Of a stretch of DNA of 64,000 nucleotides, positions 52,613-61,767 are shown one piece after another. Made by a program: the position numbers and the translations under genes. Origin of the DNA: RGIG1902 sp034926865. GTDB lineage: Bacteria > Bacillota > Clostridia > Oscillospirales > Butyricicoccaceae. The notes below the pieces were generated by a model. The model had not been told where the DNA came from and made no database searches. It was given only the letters and a program-made list of their open reading frames with translations. How positions within the stretch are numbered: position 1 is the stretch's first letter; the number at the start of each line of letters is the position of its first letter. Location: positions 124,001 through 188,000 of the forward strand of contig JAYFQP010000003.1 in the NCBI GenBank assembly GCA_034926865.1, read 5' to 3'.

Positions 52613-54439
52613 TTACTTCTTGTCGTCGTCAACGACTTCATAATCGGCATCCACTGTTCCGTCTTCGTTCTTGCCGCCCTTATGAGCCTGACCGTCCTGC
52701 TGAGGTGCAGCATTAGCATAAAGCTTTTCGGCTATTGAATAGAATCTCTTCGTCAGCTCTTCGCTGTCAGCTTTGATAGCATCGTAATTATCTGTCTTAA
52801 GTGTCTCTTTAAGCTTATTGAGCTGCTCTTCGATAGGCGCCTTTTCCTCGGCTGATACCTTATCGCCAAGATCCTTGAGGCTCTTCTCTGTCTGATATAC
52901 AAGGTTTTCCGCGTTGTTCTTGGTATCTATCTGCTCTTTGCGTTTTTTATCATCCTGCGCAAAGCGCTCCGCTTCCTTGACAGCCATATCGATATCATTC
53001 TTCGAAAGGTTTGTTGACGATGTAATAGTGATCTTCTGCTCCTTGCCCGTGCCCAGATCCTTAGCGGAAACGTTTACGATGCCGTTTGCATCGATATCAA
53101 ATGCTACCTCTATCTGAGGAACGCCTCTGGGGGCAGATGGGATGCCATCGAGGTGGAAGCGTCCAAGTGTCTTGTTGCCCTCTGCCATATCACGTTCACC
53201 CTGAAGGACATGGATTTCAACAGAAGTCTGCCCATCGGCCGCTGTTGAGAATACCTGCTTTTTATTTGTAGGAATAGCCGTATTTCTCTCGATAATTTTT
53301 GTGCAAACTCCGCCAAGGGTCTCGATTCCGAGCGACAGCGGCGTTACTTCCATAAGGACGATATCCTTGACTTCGCCGCCGAGAACGCCTGCCTGAATGG
53401 CAGCACCCACAGCTACGCACTCATCGGGATTGATGCCCTTGAAGGGCTCCTTGCCCGTTATTTTCTTTACCGCATCCTGCACGGCGGGAGTTCTTGAAGA
53501 TCCGCCTACCAAGAGAACCTTGCTGAGATCAGACGCACTGAGCTTTGCATCGGAAAGCGCCTGACGGACAGGGCCCATTGTTGCTTCGACAAGGTCTCTT
53601 GTCAGTTCATCAAACTTGGCCCTTGTAAGAGTCATTTCAAGATGCTTGGGGCCGTTTGTGTCGGCTGTGATGTAGGGCTGGTTAATGGTAGTGGAGGTCA
53701 CGCCGGAAAGTTCGATTTTGGCCTTTTCGGCAGCTTCCTTAAGACGCTGCATTGCCATTCTGTCGCTCTTAAGATCTACGCCCTGCTCCTTGCGGAACTC
53801 AGAGACCATCCAGTTGACTATCCTCTCATCAAAATCATCGCCGCCCAAACGGTTATTGCCTGCAGTGGCTTTTACCTCTACCATGCCGTCGCCGATGGAA
53901 AGAACAGACACATCGAATGTGCCGCCGCCGAGGTCATATACCATTATGGTCTGATCCTCTTCCTTTTCTACGCCGTAAGCCAAAGCCGCAGCCGTAGGCT
54001 CATTGATTATCCTGAGAACCTCAAGCCCTGCGATCTTGCCGGCATCCTTGGTAGCCTGGCGCTGAGCATCAGTGAAGTATGCGGGGACTGTGATTACAGC
54101 CTGCGTTACCTTAGAGCCCAGATAAGCCTCCGCATCTCCCTTGAGCTTCTGGAGTATCATCGCGGAGATTTCCTGAGGCGAGTATTTTTTATCGTCAATA
54201 GTAACTGTGTGATCTGTGCCCATTTCTCTCTTAATCGAGATAACTGTTCTCTGAGGGTTGGTAACTGCCTGCCTTTTTGCAACCTGACCTATCATTCTTT
54301 CTCCGGTCTTTGAAAAAGCTACAACCGACGGGGTCGTTCTGGCACCTTCGGCGTTGGGGATTACTACAGCCTCGCCGCCTTCCATAACGGCTACGCACGA
54401 GTTTGTTGTTCCAAGGTCAATGCCTATTATCTTTGACAT
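52613..54439 (-). CDS. dnaK: Chaperone DnaK (Hsp70)
   Basis: 608 residues from ATG at 54439 (AGGAGG 8 nt upstream). The ATPase domain has IGIDLGTTNSCVAV, the phosphate motifs VYDLGGGTFDVSV and LLVGGSSRTPAV, and the linker VKDIVLMEVTPLSLGI. Substrate-binding domain and lid follow; the C-terminus ends in acidic EVVDDDKK. Main Hsp70 of the cell. It follows grpE, as usual. Confidence 0.98.
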   Translation of the reverse strand: MSKIIGIDLGTTNSCVAVMEGGEAVVIPNAEGARTTPSVVAFSKTGERMIGQVAKRQAVTNPQRTVISIKREMGTDHTVTIDDKKYSPQEISAMILQKLKGDAEAYLGSKVTQAVITVPAYFTDAQRQATKDAGKIAGLEVLRIINEPTAAALAYGVEKEEDQTIMVYDLGGGTFDVSVLSIGDGMVEVKATAGNNRLGGDDFDERIVNWMVSEFRKEQGVDLKSDRMAMQRLKEAAEKAKIELSGVTSTTINQPYITADTNGPKHLEMTLTRAKFDELTRDLVEATMGPVRQALSDAKLSASDLSKVLLVGGSSRTPAVQDAVKKITGKEPFKGINPDECVAVGAAIQAGVLGGEVKDIVLMEVTPLSLGIETLGGVCTKIIERNTAIPTNKKQVFSTAADGQTSVEIHVLQGERDMAEGNKTLGRFHLDGIPSAPRGVPQIEVAFDIDANGIVNVSAKDLGTGKEQKITITSSTNLSKNDIDMAVKEAERFAQDDKKRKEQIDTKNNAENLVYQTEKSLKDLGDKVSAEEKAPIEEQLNKLKETLKTDNYDAIKADSEELTKRFYSIAEKLYANAAPQQDGQAHKGGKNEDGTVDADYEVVDDDKK

Positions 54440-54513
54440 AGTTTTATCCTCCTTAATACGGATCAATAATTTTTATTATTTTATTAAATTAAAGGCTAAG
54501 CCTTATTTACTTA

Positions 54514-55098
54514 CTAATTTGCTACTTTTACCATAGCATGCCTTACAACTCTGTCTCCGAGAATATAGCCTTTAAGCAGAACCTCGGCTATAACTCCCGA
54601 ACCAAGCTCATCATCTTCTGTATGCATCACGGCATCGTGCAGGTGCGGATCAAAGCTGTCTCCACGCTCCGCAAAGGGCTTAATGCCGAATCGATCAAGG
54701 CTTTCGCTGCACTGCTTGACTACAAGACCCAAAGACTTTTTGAACTCCTCATTGCTCTCATGTGCCATCGCTCTCTCCAGCGTGTCGATCACCGGCAAAA
54801 AGCCAAGCGCCGTTGAGGCCACATTATCAAGATAAAGACTTTCCCGCTCCTTCTGGGATCTGGCCCTGAAGTTCTGGTATTCTGCCAGCACCCGTTTATA
54901 TTTTTCTTCGGTCTCATGAAGCTTTGATGCCAACTCTTCAACCGGTGATGGCGTTTCCGACGCAGGCGCCTGTTTTTTTGCCTCATCCGGAGATACAGTG
55001 CCTTTTATGTCGGCCTCAGTCGATTTGGGCTGAGCACAACCGCAATCTGCCTCATTTTTAGGTTCGTTTACGGGATTCTTTTCGTCCTTAAGGCTCAT
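54514..55098 (-). CDS. grpE: Nucleotide exchange factor GrpE
   Basis: 194 residues from ATG at 55098 (AGGTG 6 nt upstream; overlaps hrcA by 11 nt). A disordered, acidic N-terminus leads to the long coiled coil (KLHETEEKYKRVLAEYQNFRARSQKE) and the beta-wing with FDPHLHDAVMHTED and LLKGYILGDRVVRHAMVKVA. Releases ADP from DnaK. Confidence 0.95.
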   Translation of the reverse strand: MSLKDEKNPVNEPKNEADCGCAQPKSTEADIKGTVSPDEAKKQAPASETPSPVEELASKLHETEEKYKRVLAEYQNFRARSQKERESLYLDNVASTALGFLPVIDTLERAMAHESNEEFKKSLGLVVKQCSESLDRFGIKPFAERGDSFDPHLHDAVMHTEDDELGSGVIAEVLLKGYILGDRVVRHAMVKVAN

Positions 55099-56140
55099 TT
55101 CTTTCACCTATACCTTTTTCTTTTTTGTGCTGTATATCATTTAACATGCTTACAAAAGCGGCCAACTGGGCCTTTGCCTTTGCATAGTCCATCCTCGTAG
55201 GGGCCACAATACCTATGATGCCCCGGCTGTTTTGATCAAAGCTGTATGTTGTAAATACAAAGCTTGCTTCACTCAAAGCTGGGTCTTCATTTTCAGGGCC
55301 TATCCTAATATTAATTTTACCTGGCAGAGCGTTCTGAACAAGCTCTCTCACGCTGCCGGGATCTGCCATATGATCAAGCAGCTCTCCTGCTTTACGCACA
55401 TCGTGATATTCCCTGTTCTGCAGCAGCTTTGACGCGCCCTCAAGATAAAGCTCTACATTAAAGCGCTCACAGCGGCTCTCATTTATAAAGCCGAGCACTT
55501 CCTGCGCGAGAACTGCAAACGGGGAGTTTTCGCCAAAGCTTTGAGCTATAACGGTATTAAGCCTGTCAAGCCGCCCTTCAGCGATAGCCATATTTATAAA
55601 TCCTGTAAGAGCATGGATGTTATCCGACGGAACAGGCGAAGACAGCTTTATTACTCTATTGCGGACGGACTTTTCGCATATAAGGACAAGCGCATACAGC
55701 ATACCGGCAGAATCCATGGGTATCAGCTCGATCTTTCTGACATCCTCGCCAAGATTCTTTGTTGAAAGCGCAACTGAGGTATGATCTGTAAGCTTTGAAA
55801 CGACTCTTGAGGCCGCTAAAAGCAAGCTGTCCATATCCCTCATCTTATTTTCCATTTCCTTGCGCATGCTTTCAAGCTCAAGAGAAGCCATGCGGTATTG
55901 ATCCATAAGATGATCGACATACAGGCGATAAGCCGTATTTGACGGCACCCTGCCCGAAGACACATGCTGCTTTTCAAGCAGGCCCATTTCTTCAAGCTCG
56001 CTCATTTCATTCCTTATAGTGGCCGAGGAAAGCGGTTTATCAAAGCTTCCGAGAAGAGTCTTTGATCCAACGGGTTCCGCCGAGCTTATATAGCTTTCGA
56101 TTATAGTTTTCAGTATCAACTGTTTCCTGTTTGGCAGCAT
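55088..56140 (-). CDS. hrcA: Heat-inducible transcription repressor HrcA
   Basis: 350 residues from ATG at 56140 (AGGGGTG 6 nt upstream). Winged helix with LKTIIESYISSAEPVGSKTLL and SSATIRNEMSELEEMGLLEKQHVSSGRVPSNTAYRLYVD (in pieces) is diagnostic. It binds the CIRCE operator just upstream and is normally kept active by GroEL, so the operon is induced on heat shock. Confidence 0.96.
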   Translation of the reverse strand: MLPNRKQLILKTIIESYISSAEPVGSKTLLGSFDKPLSSATIRNEMSELEEMGLLEKQHVSSGRVPSNTAYRLYVDHLMDQYRMASLELESMRKEMENKMRDMDSLLLAASRVVSKLTDHTSVALSTKNLGEDVRKIELIPMDSAGMLYALVLICEKSVRNRVIKLSSPVPSDNIHALTGFINMAIAEGRLDRLNTVIAQSFGENSPFAVLAQEVLGFINESRCERFNVELYLEGASKLLQNREYHDVRKAGELLDHMADPGSVRELVQNALPGKINIRIGPENEDPALSEASFVFTTYSFDQNSRGIIGIVAPTRMDYAKAKAQLAAFVSMLNDIQHKKEKGIGERNEP

Positions 56141-56161
56141 CCCGTTCACCCCTTTCACTGG

Positions 56162-56188
56162 TTAGCACTCTCAACTTGTGAGTGCTAA
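56162..56188. promoter_or_regulatory. CIRCE operator
   Basis: Perfect inverted repeat TTAGCACTC-N9-GAGTGCTAA between the promoter and hrcA, the known binding site of HrcA. Confidence 0.97.
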
Positions 56189-56189
56189 G

Positions 56190-56220
56190 ATTATAGTACC
56201 ACATTTTTTCCTATTGTCAA
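56190..56220 (-). promoter_or_regulatory. Promoter of the hrcA-grpE-dnaK-dnaJ operon
   Basis: On the minus strand TTGACA (56215-56220) and TATAAT (56190-56195), 19 bp apart; TACTAT overlapping the latter would give a 16-bp spacing. The CIRCE element begins right after the -10. Confidence 0.6.
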
Positions 56221-56370
56221 TAGGATACACAGAAAAAGTATGAATTTTTTGGTAACATTGTACACATGTAGCTATTTGCAATAGCAAAGGCGAAATGCTA
56301 AACTATAATTAATAATTATTAAATGATATAATAAAAAAATACACCAATAGTATTTGACTTTGGAGGTCAT

Positions 56371-57030
56371 ATGATTACCCTAACAGAAATAAAAAACAAC
56401 GAAGCCATCAAGATATATATTGAAGCCGCCAACAAGGTTCTTGGTGAAATAAAGTTCACCGAGCACGGCTATGCCCACGCTACCATAGCTTCTTCGGTAG
56501 CCGAGCGCATACTGGTTTCTCTCGGCTATGACCGCAGAATGTGCGAGCTGGCCGGAATCGCCGGGTATATCCATGATATCGGCAACAGCATCAATCGTCA
56601 CGAGCATGCTCAGAGCGGCGCTCTTCTCGCTTACAGCCTCCTTAGTCAAATGGAGATGGATCCCAAAGAGGTGGCGACTATCGTAACTGCCATCGGGCAT
56701 CACGATGAAGGTACAGGAGATCCGGTTCATCCTATTTCTGCGGCATTAATAATTGCTGATAAAAGCGATGTTAGGCGTTCAAGAGTTCGTGAAAAAGCCG
56801 ATATTGCCCTTGATATCCATGACAGAGTCAATTTTGCAGTAACAGGTTCCGAACTTGAAGTGCTCCCAAACGAAAAAACCATAAGGCTGTCCCTTTCGAT
56901 AGATACCAAAATATGCGCCGTTATGGATTATTTTGAAATATTTCTTTCAAGAATGATGCTCTGCCGCAAAGCCGCAGAATATCTTGGGACACATTTTACC
57001 CTTGATATAAACGGAACGAGGCTTCTTTAA
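56371..57030 (+). CDS. HD-domain phosphohydrolase
   Basis: 219 residues. HD-superfamily metal motif: EHGYAHATIASSVA, GYIHDIGN (HD), HEHAQSGALLA and IGHHDEG, then ADKSDVRRSR. Substrates in this superfamily range from nucleotides to cyclic dinucleotides; the exact one is unknown. GGAGG lies 4 nt before ATG. The stop is directly followed by the ATG of the alanyl-tRNA editing gene, so the two form one operon with the nitroreductase and pncB. Confidence 0.85.
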   Translation: MITLTEIKNNEAIKIYIEAANKVLGEIKFTEHGYAHATIASSVAERILVSLGYDRRMCELAGIAGYIHDIGNSINRHEHAQSGALLAYSLLSQMEMDPKEVATIVTAIGHHDEGTGDPVHPISAALIIADKSDVRRSRVREKADIALDIHDRVNFAVTGSELEVLPNEKTIRLSLSIDTKICAVMDYFEIFLSRMMLCRKAAEYLGTHFTLDINGTRLL

Positions 57031-58251
57031 ATGGATGTAACCCTTTTGCGAAAACGCATTTTCGACAGCGACCCCTATCTTGCTGAACTTAATACTACTT
57101 CTCAGTCATGCGAAAAACGAAAAGATGGTTTTGCCGTTACATTCCTGCAAACTATATTCTTCCCCAGAGGAGGAGGACAGCCCTGTGAGGGTGGGCAAAT
57201 AAACGGCATGGAGGTCATTGACGTATTTGAAGAAAACGGCGAGATTCTTCATATACTCCCCCATGAAATTAATCCTCATGAACCCTCTCATATGAAAATA
57301 AGCTTTGACAAAAGGTTCGGGCATATGCAGCACCATCTGGCCCAGCATATCCTGTCGGCTCTGGTAACGAAGCTTTTCCAAATTGACACCGCAAGCGCCG
57401 GCATAGAGCATGACGGCGGGCACATCGAGCTTCCCCGCTCCCTGAGCCCCTCAGAGCTTTCACTGCTTGAGCTTGAGGCGAACAAGGCTGTCAATTCCAA
57501 TATCCCGGTAAAAACATCCTACCATACCCCCGAAGATGCCTCGTCCTTTACGGTGCGCGGAAAAATTACTCCTCATCAGATGATCAGGCTTGTTGAGATA
57601 AATGGCTTTGACATAAACGCCTGCGGCGGAACTCACTGCCGCACCACAGGCGAGATTGAAAGCATCGTCATAACAGGCACAAAAGAGGTCCGGGGCCTTT
57701 TTCGCATTTACTTCAAAGCAGGAGCCTCCGCAAAGCACGAGCTTGAAGGACGCACGGAGCATCTTATCGAAATGCAGCAGGCAACCCTTTGCGAAGATAT
57801 TTCTTCTCTTTCGCGGTCGGTCAAAAAGCTTGTGGATACTCTGGGCGTTTTTGAAGAACAAAACCGGCGTCTCAGCCAGAGGCTAATCGAAAGTGACAGC
57901 GAGCGACTTACCCTCTTGGGCAGCGCCGCAGGCGAAAGATTATTTATATCGCAGATAATCAAATCATCAGATACAAAGCATTACAAAGCGGTAGGTGAAT
58001 TAATAACCTCGTCACAAAAGGCAACTGTTCTGCTCGCCCTTAAGGGAGAGAGCGATATTTCTCTTATATTTATTCAATCAAAAGGCGTAAGCTCACCAGA
58101 CCTTGGATCTTACATAAAGAACATTGCCCAGGCCTTCGGCGGCAAAGGCGGCGGAAGCCCTGTCCTTGCCCAAGGCATGATACCATTTTCGGAAGAAGCG
58201 ATTCTAATGATCAAAAAAATTATAGAGGATATAAGGAAGGAGCTTTTATGA
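57031..58251 (+). CDS. Alanyl-tRNA editing protein with DHHA1 domain (AlaX-type)
   Basis: 406 residues. The editing site ligands are H102-x3-H106 (HHLAQHILSA) and C198-x3-H202 (ACGGTHC), and GGGQPCEGG (48-56) lies upstream. A coiled coil (about 235-290) and a C-terminal DHHA1 domain with GGKGGGSPVLAQG follow. The aminoacylation domain of AlaRS is absent, so it is a trans-editing factor that removes Ser or Gly from mischarged tRNA-Ala. ATG abuts the stop of the HD gene. Confidence 0.92.
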   Translation: MDVTLLRKRIFDSDPYLAELNTTSQSCEKRKDGFAVTFLQTIFFPRGGGQPCEGGQINGMEVIDVFEENGEILHILPHEINPHEPSHMKISFDKRFGHMQHHLAQHILSALVTKLFQIDTASAGIEHDGGHIELPRSLSPSELSLLELEANKAVNSNIPVKTSYHTPEDASSFTVRGKITPHQMIRLVEINGFDINACGGTHCRTTGEIESIVITGTKEVRGLFRIYFKAGASAKHELEGRTEHLIEMQQATLCEDISSLSRSVKKLVDTLGVFEEQNRRLSQRLIESDSERLTLLGSAAGERLFISQIIKSSDTKHYKAVGELITSSQKATVLLALKGESDISLIFIQSKGVSSPDLGSYIKNIAQAFGGKGGGSPVLAQGMIPFSEEAILMIKKIIEDIRKELL

Positions 58252-59153
58252 GTATCGACAAAAAAACAGCTTTGGACGCAGTAAGGCACATGCAGGACCG
58301 GCAGTCGGTAAGAAACTTTTCCAATAAGCCTATCCCGCAGGAAGACCTTGACGAGATCCTTTTGGCAGCAGTCACCTGTGCCACGGCAGGCAACCTCCAG
58401 CCCGTATCGATAATTGTTGAAAAAGACCCCGAACGCAATAAGCAGCTTGGCGTTCTATGCACAAACCAGCCCTTTATCGGAAAGGCCCCCGTTAACCTCC
58501 TGTTCATTTTGGACTGGCACAAGCTGAGTGTATATGCCCGCGAAAGAAATGCTCCGTTCAACTGCAACAACAGCTGGATGCACTTTGTAACAGGGCTTGA
58601 AGATGTTATGTGCGCTGCTCAGTCAGCCGAGACAGCAGCTCATCTCCTTGGAATAGGTTCCTGCTATATAGGAACAACGATGCATTCGGGAAGCGAAATC
58701 TCTGAAATGTATAACCTGCCTCCAAAAACATATCCAATGGTGCTTCTCTCTCTTGGCTATGCTAAAGATCTGCCCGCAAAAAGAAAGAAACTGGATCATA
58801 AATACATGATCTTTGAGGGAATGTATCCCGATATCGATAAAGAAGACCTCTGCCGTGCCTACGACGAAAAATATGAGGGGCTAACTCTTTCATTCCCCTC
58901 CAATCCCGACGCCAGGCTTCAAATGGTAAACAAACTGCGCCGCGGCCTGCTGACATCGTACAACCCCGAGGAAGCGGAAAAGATCATTAGCGACGCTCTT
59001 GAGCTTGGCTATATAACCGAGATACAGCGTCGGTTCGGCATACATTACCACGCTGTGGACAATTACAATAAGGGCGGACATATTCTTGAAATGATGAAAG
59101 AGCAGGATATGTACCCCACCCAGATCCTCGAAGAAGGAAAAATAGAGCTTTAA
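58248..59153 (+). CDS. Nitroreductase-family flavoprotein
   Basis: 301 residues. FMN-binding nitroreductase fold: RQSVRNFSNKPIPQEDL, ATAGNLQPVSIIV, ETAAHLLGIGSCYIGT and YPMVLLSLGYAKD. About 100 residues beyond the usual 180-220 form a C-terminal helical extension (from HKYMIFEGMYPDIDKED onward) of unknown role. It reduces nitro, quinone or enone compounds with NAD(P)H. Overlaps the previous gene by 4 nt (ATGA), with AAGGAG upstream. Confidence 0.88.
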   Translation: MSIDKKTALDAVRHMQDRQSVRNFSNKPIPQEDLDEILLAAVTCATAGNLQPVSIIVEKDPERNKQLGVLCTNQPFIGKAPVNLLFILDWHKLSVYARERNAPFNCNNSWMHFVTGLEDVMCAAQSAETAAHLLGIGSCYIGTTMHSGSEISEMYNLPPKTYPMVLLSLGYAKDLPAKRKKLDHKYMIFEGMYPDIDKEDLCRAYDEKYEGLTLSFPSNPDARLQMVNKLRRGLLTSYNPEEAEKIISDALELGYITEIQRRFGIHYHAVDNYNKGGHILEMMKEQDMYPTQILEEGKIEL

Positions 59154-59184
59154 AACAGCCCCGTAAATACTGTTTTTATGCTTC

Positions 59185-59256
59185 GCCCTGTACCCCTTTA
59201 TCAAAGGGCGCAGGGCACTCATAATGCGCCTTTGCGCAAATTATCAGATGATCTGA
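59185..59256 (+). promoter_or_regulatory. Structured leader between nitroreductase and pncB
   Basis: A two-part stem GCCCTG-TAC-CCCTTT/AAAGGG-CG-CAGGGC (59185-59216) is followed by GCGC-CTTT-GCGC (59226-59237) and TCAG-ATGAT-CTGA (59244-59256) that abuts the AAGGAG ribosome site. No T tract follows the first stem. It may be a translational control element of pncB. Confidence 0.4.
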
Positions 59257-59270
59257 AGGAGAAAATCAAA

Positions 59271-60716
59271 ATGGGCTTGCACACTAATCTCTCAATGCTG
59301 ACCGACTTTTACGAGTTCACCATGGCAAACGGATATCTCAAAAGCGGAATTGCCGATACCGTTGCCTATTTCGACATGTTCTTCCGAAAAATACCCGACG
59401 GAGGCGGCTATGCTATTATGGCCGGAGTCGAGCAGCTTGTAGATTATCTTAAAAACCTCAGCTTTGATGAAAGCGATATTGAATATCTGAGAAGCAAGGG
59501 ATGTTTCAGCGAGGAGTTTTTGGACTATATCAAAAACTTCGAGTTCAAATGTGATGTATGGGCAGTTTCAGAGGGTAGCCCCATATTCCCAGGAGAACCT
59601 ATCGTCACGGTAAGAGGGCCTGTGATGCAGGCTCAATTCATCGAGACCATGGTGCTTTTGACGATTAACCATCAAAGCCTTATCGCCACAAAGGCCAACC
59701 GCATGGTCAGGGCCGCCAACGGCAGGGGCATTATGGAGTTCGGCTCTCGCAGAGCACAGGGAGCGGACGGCGCTGTTCTTGGCGCAAGGGCTGCATTTAT
59801 CGGAGGAGCAATAGGTACTGCCTGTGTTCTTTCGGATCAGCTTTACGGCACACCTGCCCTTGGGACGATGGCTCACAGCTGGGTTCAGATGTTCCCTGAT
59901 GAATTCTCCTCCTTCAAGGCATACGCGGAGACGTACCCCTCAAGCTGCACACTTCTCATTGATACTTATAACGTGATGAAATCGGGCCTTCCAAACGCCA
60001 TTAAGACAGCGAAAGAAGTGCTTGAACCTATGGGGCAAAGGCTTAGAGGCGTCAGAATCGATTCAGGAGATATAGCCTATCTCACCAAGAAAATTCGCGA
60101 TAGCCTCGATGCTGAGGGCATGGAAGACTGTGGAATAGTGGTTTCAAACTCCCTTGATGAGTTCCTTATCCGCGACCTTTTGATGCAGGGAGCGAAGATC
60201 AACTCTTTTGGCATAGGCGAGCGCCTTATCACCTCAAAAAGCGAGCCTGTTTTCGGAGGCGTTTACAAGCTTGTAGCCATTGAGGATAAAGACGGAACTA
60301 TAATACCTAAAATAAAGATCTCCGAAAATGTTGAAAAGATTACCACTCCGCATTTTAAAAAGCTCTGGAGGATTTCAAGCCGCAGAGATGGGCTTTATAT
60401 TGCCGACGTCATCACTCTTCACGATGAAATCATCGACGATACTAAACCGTACACCATATTTGACCCCAACTATACATGGAAAAAACAGACTATCGAAAAC
60501 TTTAAGGCCGAACCTGTTATGGAACAGCTTTTCGAAGGTGGCGAATGCGTGTACAAGCCCCGTGCCCTTCGTGATATACGCGAATACTGCAAGGATACCA
60601 CCTGCAGACTCTGGGGCGAAATCACCCGATTCGAAAATCCCCACCCCTATTATGTAGACCTTTCCCAAAAGCTTTGGGATATCAAAAACAATCTTCTGCA
60701 GGAATATAAGTTTTAA
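59271..60716 (+). CDS. pncB: Nicotinate phosphoribosyltransferase
   Basis: 481 residues from ATG at 59271 (AAGGAG 9 nt upstream); a longer in-frame start would run through the leader stems. MLTDFYEFTMANGYL near the start, FGSRRAQGADGAVLGARAAFIGG, GTMAHSWVQMF and VRIDSGDIAYL are hallmarks. It joins nicotinate to PRPP in the NAD salvage pathway with ATP. Last gene of the operon. Confidence 0.95.
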   Translation: MGLHTNLSMLTDFYEFTMANGYLKSGIADTVAYFDMFFRKIPDGGGYAIMAGVEQLVDYLKNLSFDESDIEYLRSKGCFSEEFLDYIKNFEFKCDVWAVSEGSPIFPGEPIVTVRGPVMQAQFIETMVLLTINHQSLIATKANRMVRAANGRGIMEFGSRRAQGADGAVLGARAAFIGGAIGTACVLSDQLYGTPALGTMAHSWVQMFPDEFSSFKAYAETYPSSCTLLIDTYNVMKSGLPNAIKTAKEVLEPMGQRLRGVRIDSGDIAYLTKKIRDSLDAEGMEDCGIVVSNSLDEFLIRDLLMQGAKINSFGIGERLITSKSEPVFGGVYKLVAIEDKDGTIIPKIKISENVEKITTPHFKKLWRISSRRDGLYIADVITLHDEIIDDTKPYTIFDPNYTWKKQTIENFKAEPVMEQLFEGGECVYKPRALRDIREYCKDTTCRLWGEITRFENPHPYYVDLSQKLWDIKNNLLQEYKF

Positions 60717-60739
60717 GAGCTGAAAACAATAAACAAGAG

Positions 60740-60796
60740 GCGCTCAGGTAGAGTAATGGCATGATATGCCACGATTTCTGCCGGGCGCTTTTTTAT
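60740..60796 (+). terminator. Intrinsic terminator of the pncB operon
   Basis: GCGCTC (60740-60745) pairs with GGGCGC (60783-60788), enclosing an inner hairpin TGGCAT-GAT-ATGCCA, then TTTTTTATTT. From 60797 to 61106 no gene or clear structure was seen. Confidence 0.7.
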
Positions 60797-61106
60797 TTAA
60801 AATTATTTTCTGATACAAACCGAGTCAGGTGTCCATCAAGCGGCCAGTACTCCGCTTACCGGGCAATAGCGGGCTGTTCCTTTGCCCAATCTCAGCCTTT
60901 ATGCGCAAACTTTCTCAATGTATTAAATATTGTGCAGAGGGTATAAATAATACATCCCACGTTCTTTCGGTTCTTGCCGAACTCATCAAAAAACTTGTTA
61001 TCACGCCTCAGCTCTTAATTCTTTGTATCAAATTAGCATATTCTTTAATATATAAATCTAATATCCTTCAATCTTTCATTAGCAGTTTAAATTTTATTTT
61101 CGGGTA

Positions 61107-61167
61107 TTGACAACCGCGAAAAATTAGTATACCATGTAATCAGAACCCCTCCCCCAGGGGGGAGGGG
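61107..61167 (+). promoter_or_regulatory. CsoR-type promoter and operator
   Basis: TTGACA (61107-61112), 17 bp, TACCAT (61130-61135). Just downstream, over the likely transcript start, is the near-perfect GC palindrome CCCCTCCCCC-AG-GGGGGAGGGG (61146-61167). G/C-run palindromes are the known binding sites of CsoR/RcnR repressors; the next gene encodes one. Confidence 0.75.
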
Positions 61168-61188
61168 ACAATCAGGGAGGTTATTCAC

Positions 61189-61452
61189 ATGACACACAGC
61201 CATTACAGCAAAGCTCTTGACAATCGCCTCGCCTCTGTTGAAGGTCTTATTGGGGGTATCAGGCGAATGATGGCAGACGGAAGAGACTGTGAAGAAATCC
61301 TTCTACAGCTCTCAGCAGCTGAAAGCGCAATAAGCAAGGTCGCCAAAATTGTTCTCAAAGACCATTTCAATCACTGTGTCAGGGAGGGCATTGAAAACGG
61401 CGACAAGGAAGCTATTGAGAGCTTTAACAACATACTCGACAAATATATTTAA
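61189..61452 (+). CDS. CsoR/RcnR-family metal-responsive repressor
   Basis: 87 residues, all-helical. The metal-ligand trio C34-H59-C63 has exactly the spacing of copper sensor CsoR (25 and 4 residues), and an N-terminal His-rich start MTHSHYSK is also present, as in RcnR/FrmR types. It should repress its own operon, with metal binding releasing it. The regulated pump looks Zn/Cd-type rather than Cu-type, so the sensed metal is uncertain. GGGAGG lies upstream of ATG. Confidence 0.9.
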   Translation: MTHSHYSKALDNRLASVEGLIGGIRRMMADGRDCEEILLQLSAAESAISKVAKIVLKDHFNHCVREGIENGDKEAIESFNNILDKYI

Positions 61453-61470
61453 AAACGGAGGTACTTACTT

Positions 61471-61683
61471 ATGAAAAAAACATTTAAGCTTGAAGATCTT
61501 GACTGCGCAAACTGCGCCGCAGCTTTGGAAAGAGGCATAAACGGGCTTGACGGAGTCAACTCGGCAACAGTGGATTTCATGAGGCTGAAACTTATTCTCG
61601 ATGCCGAAGAAGTAAAGCTTGACGACATCATAAAATCTGCTCAGAAGCTGGCAAAAAAATATGATGCGACTATAGTTGTTTAA
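61471..61683 (+). CDS. Stand-alone heavy-metal-associated (HMA) domain protein
   Basis: 70 residues. One HMA ferredoxin-like fold with the metal-binding C-x-x-C in DLDCANCAAALERGI and a following VNSATVDFMRLKL strand. CGGAGG lies upstream of ATG. Normally this domain is the N-terminus of the P-ATPase, but here it is a separate protein and the pump begins without one. It probably delivers metal to the pump or buffers it. Confidence 0.9.
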   Translation: MKKTFKLEDLDCANCAAALERGINGLDGVNSATVDFMRLKLILDAEEVKLDDIIKSAQKLAKKYDATIVV

Positions 61684-61767
61684 GACCTCGTTCTTTTGCG
61701 TTTTTGCACTTGACCTCTCATAGAAAGGGCAAAAACAAAATTAATGTCAACCGTGAGGATAATTACT

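Noticed and set aside
53642..54313. Plus-strand frame of 223 codons
   Set aside because: Antisense to dnaK; an effect of its codon bias.
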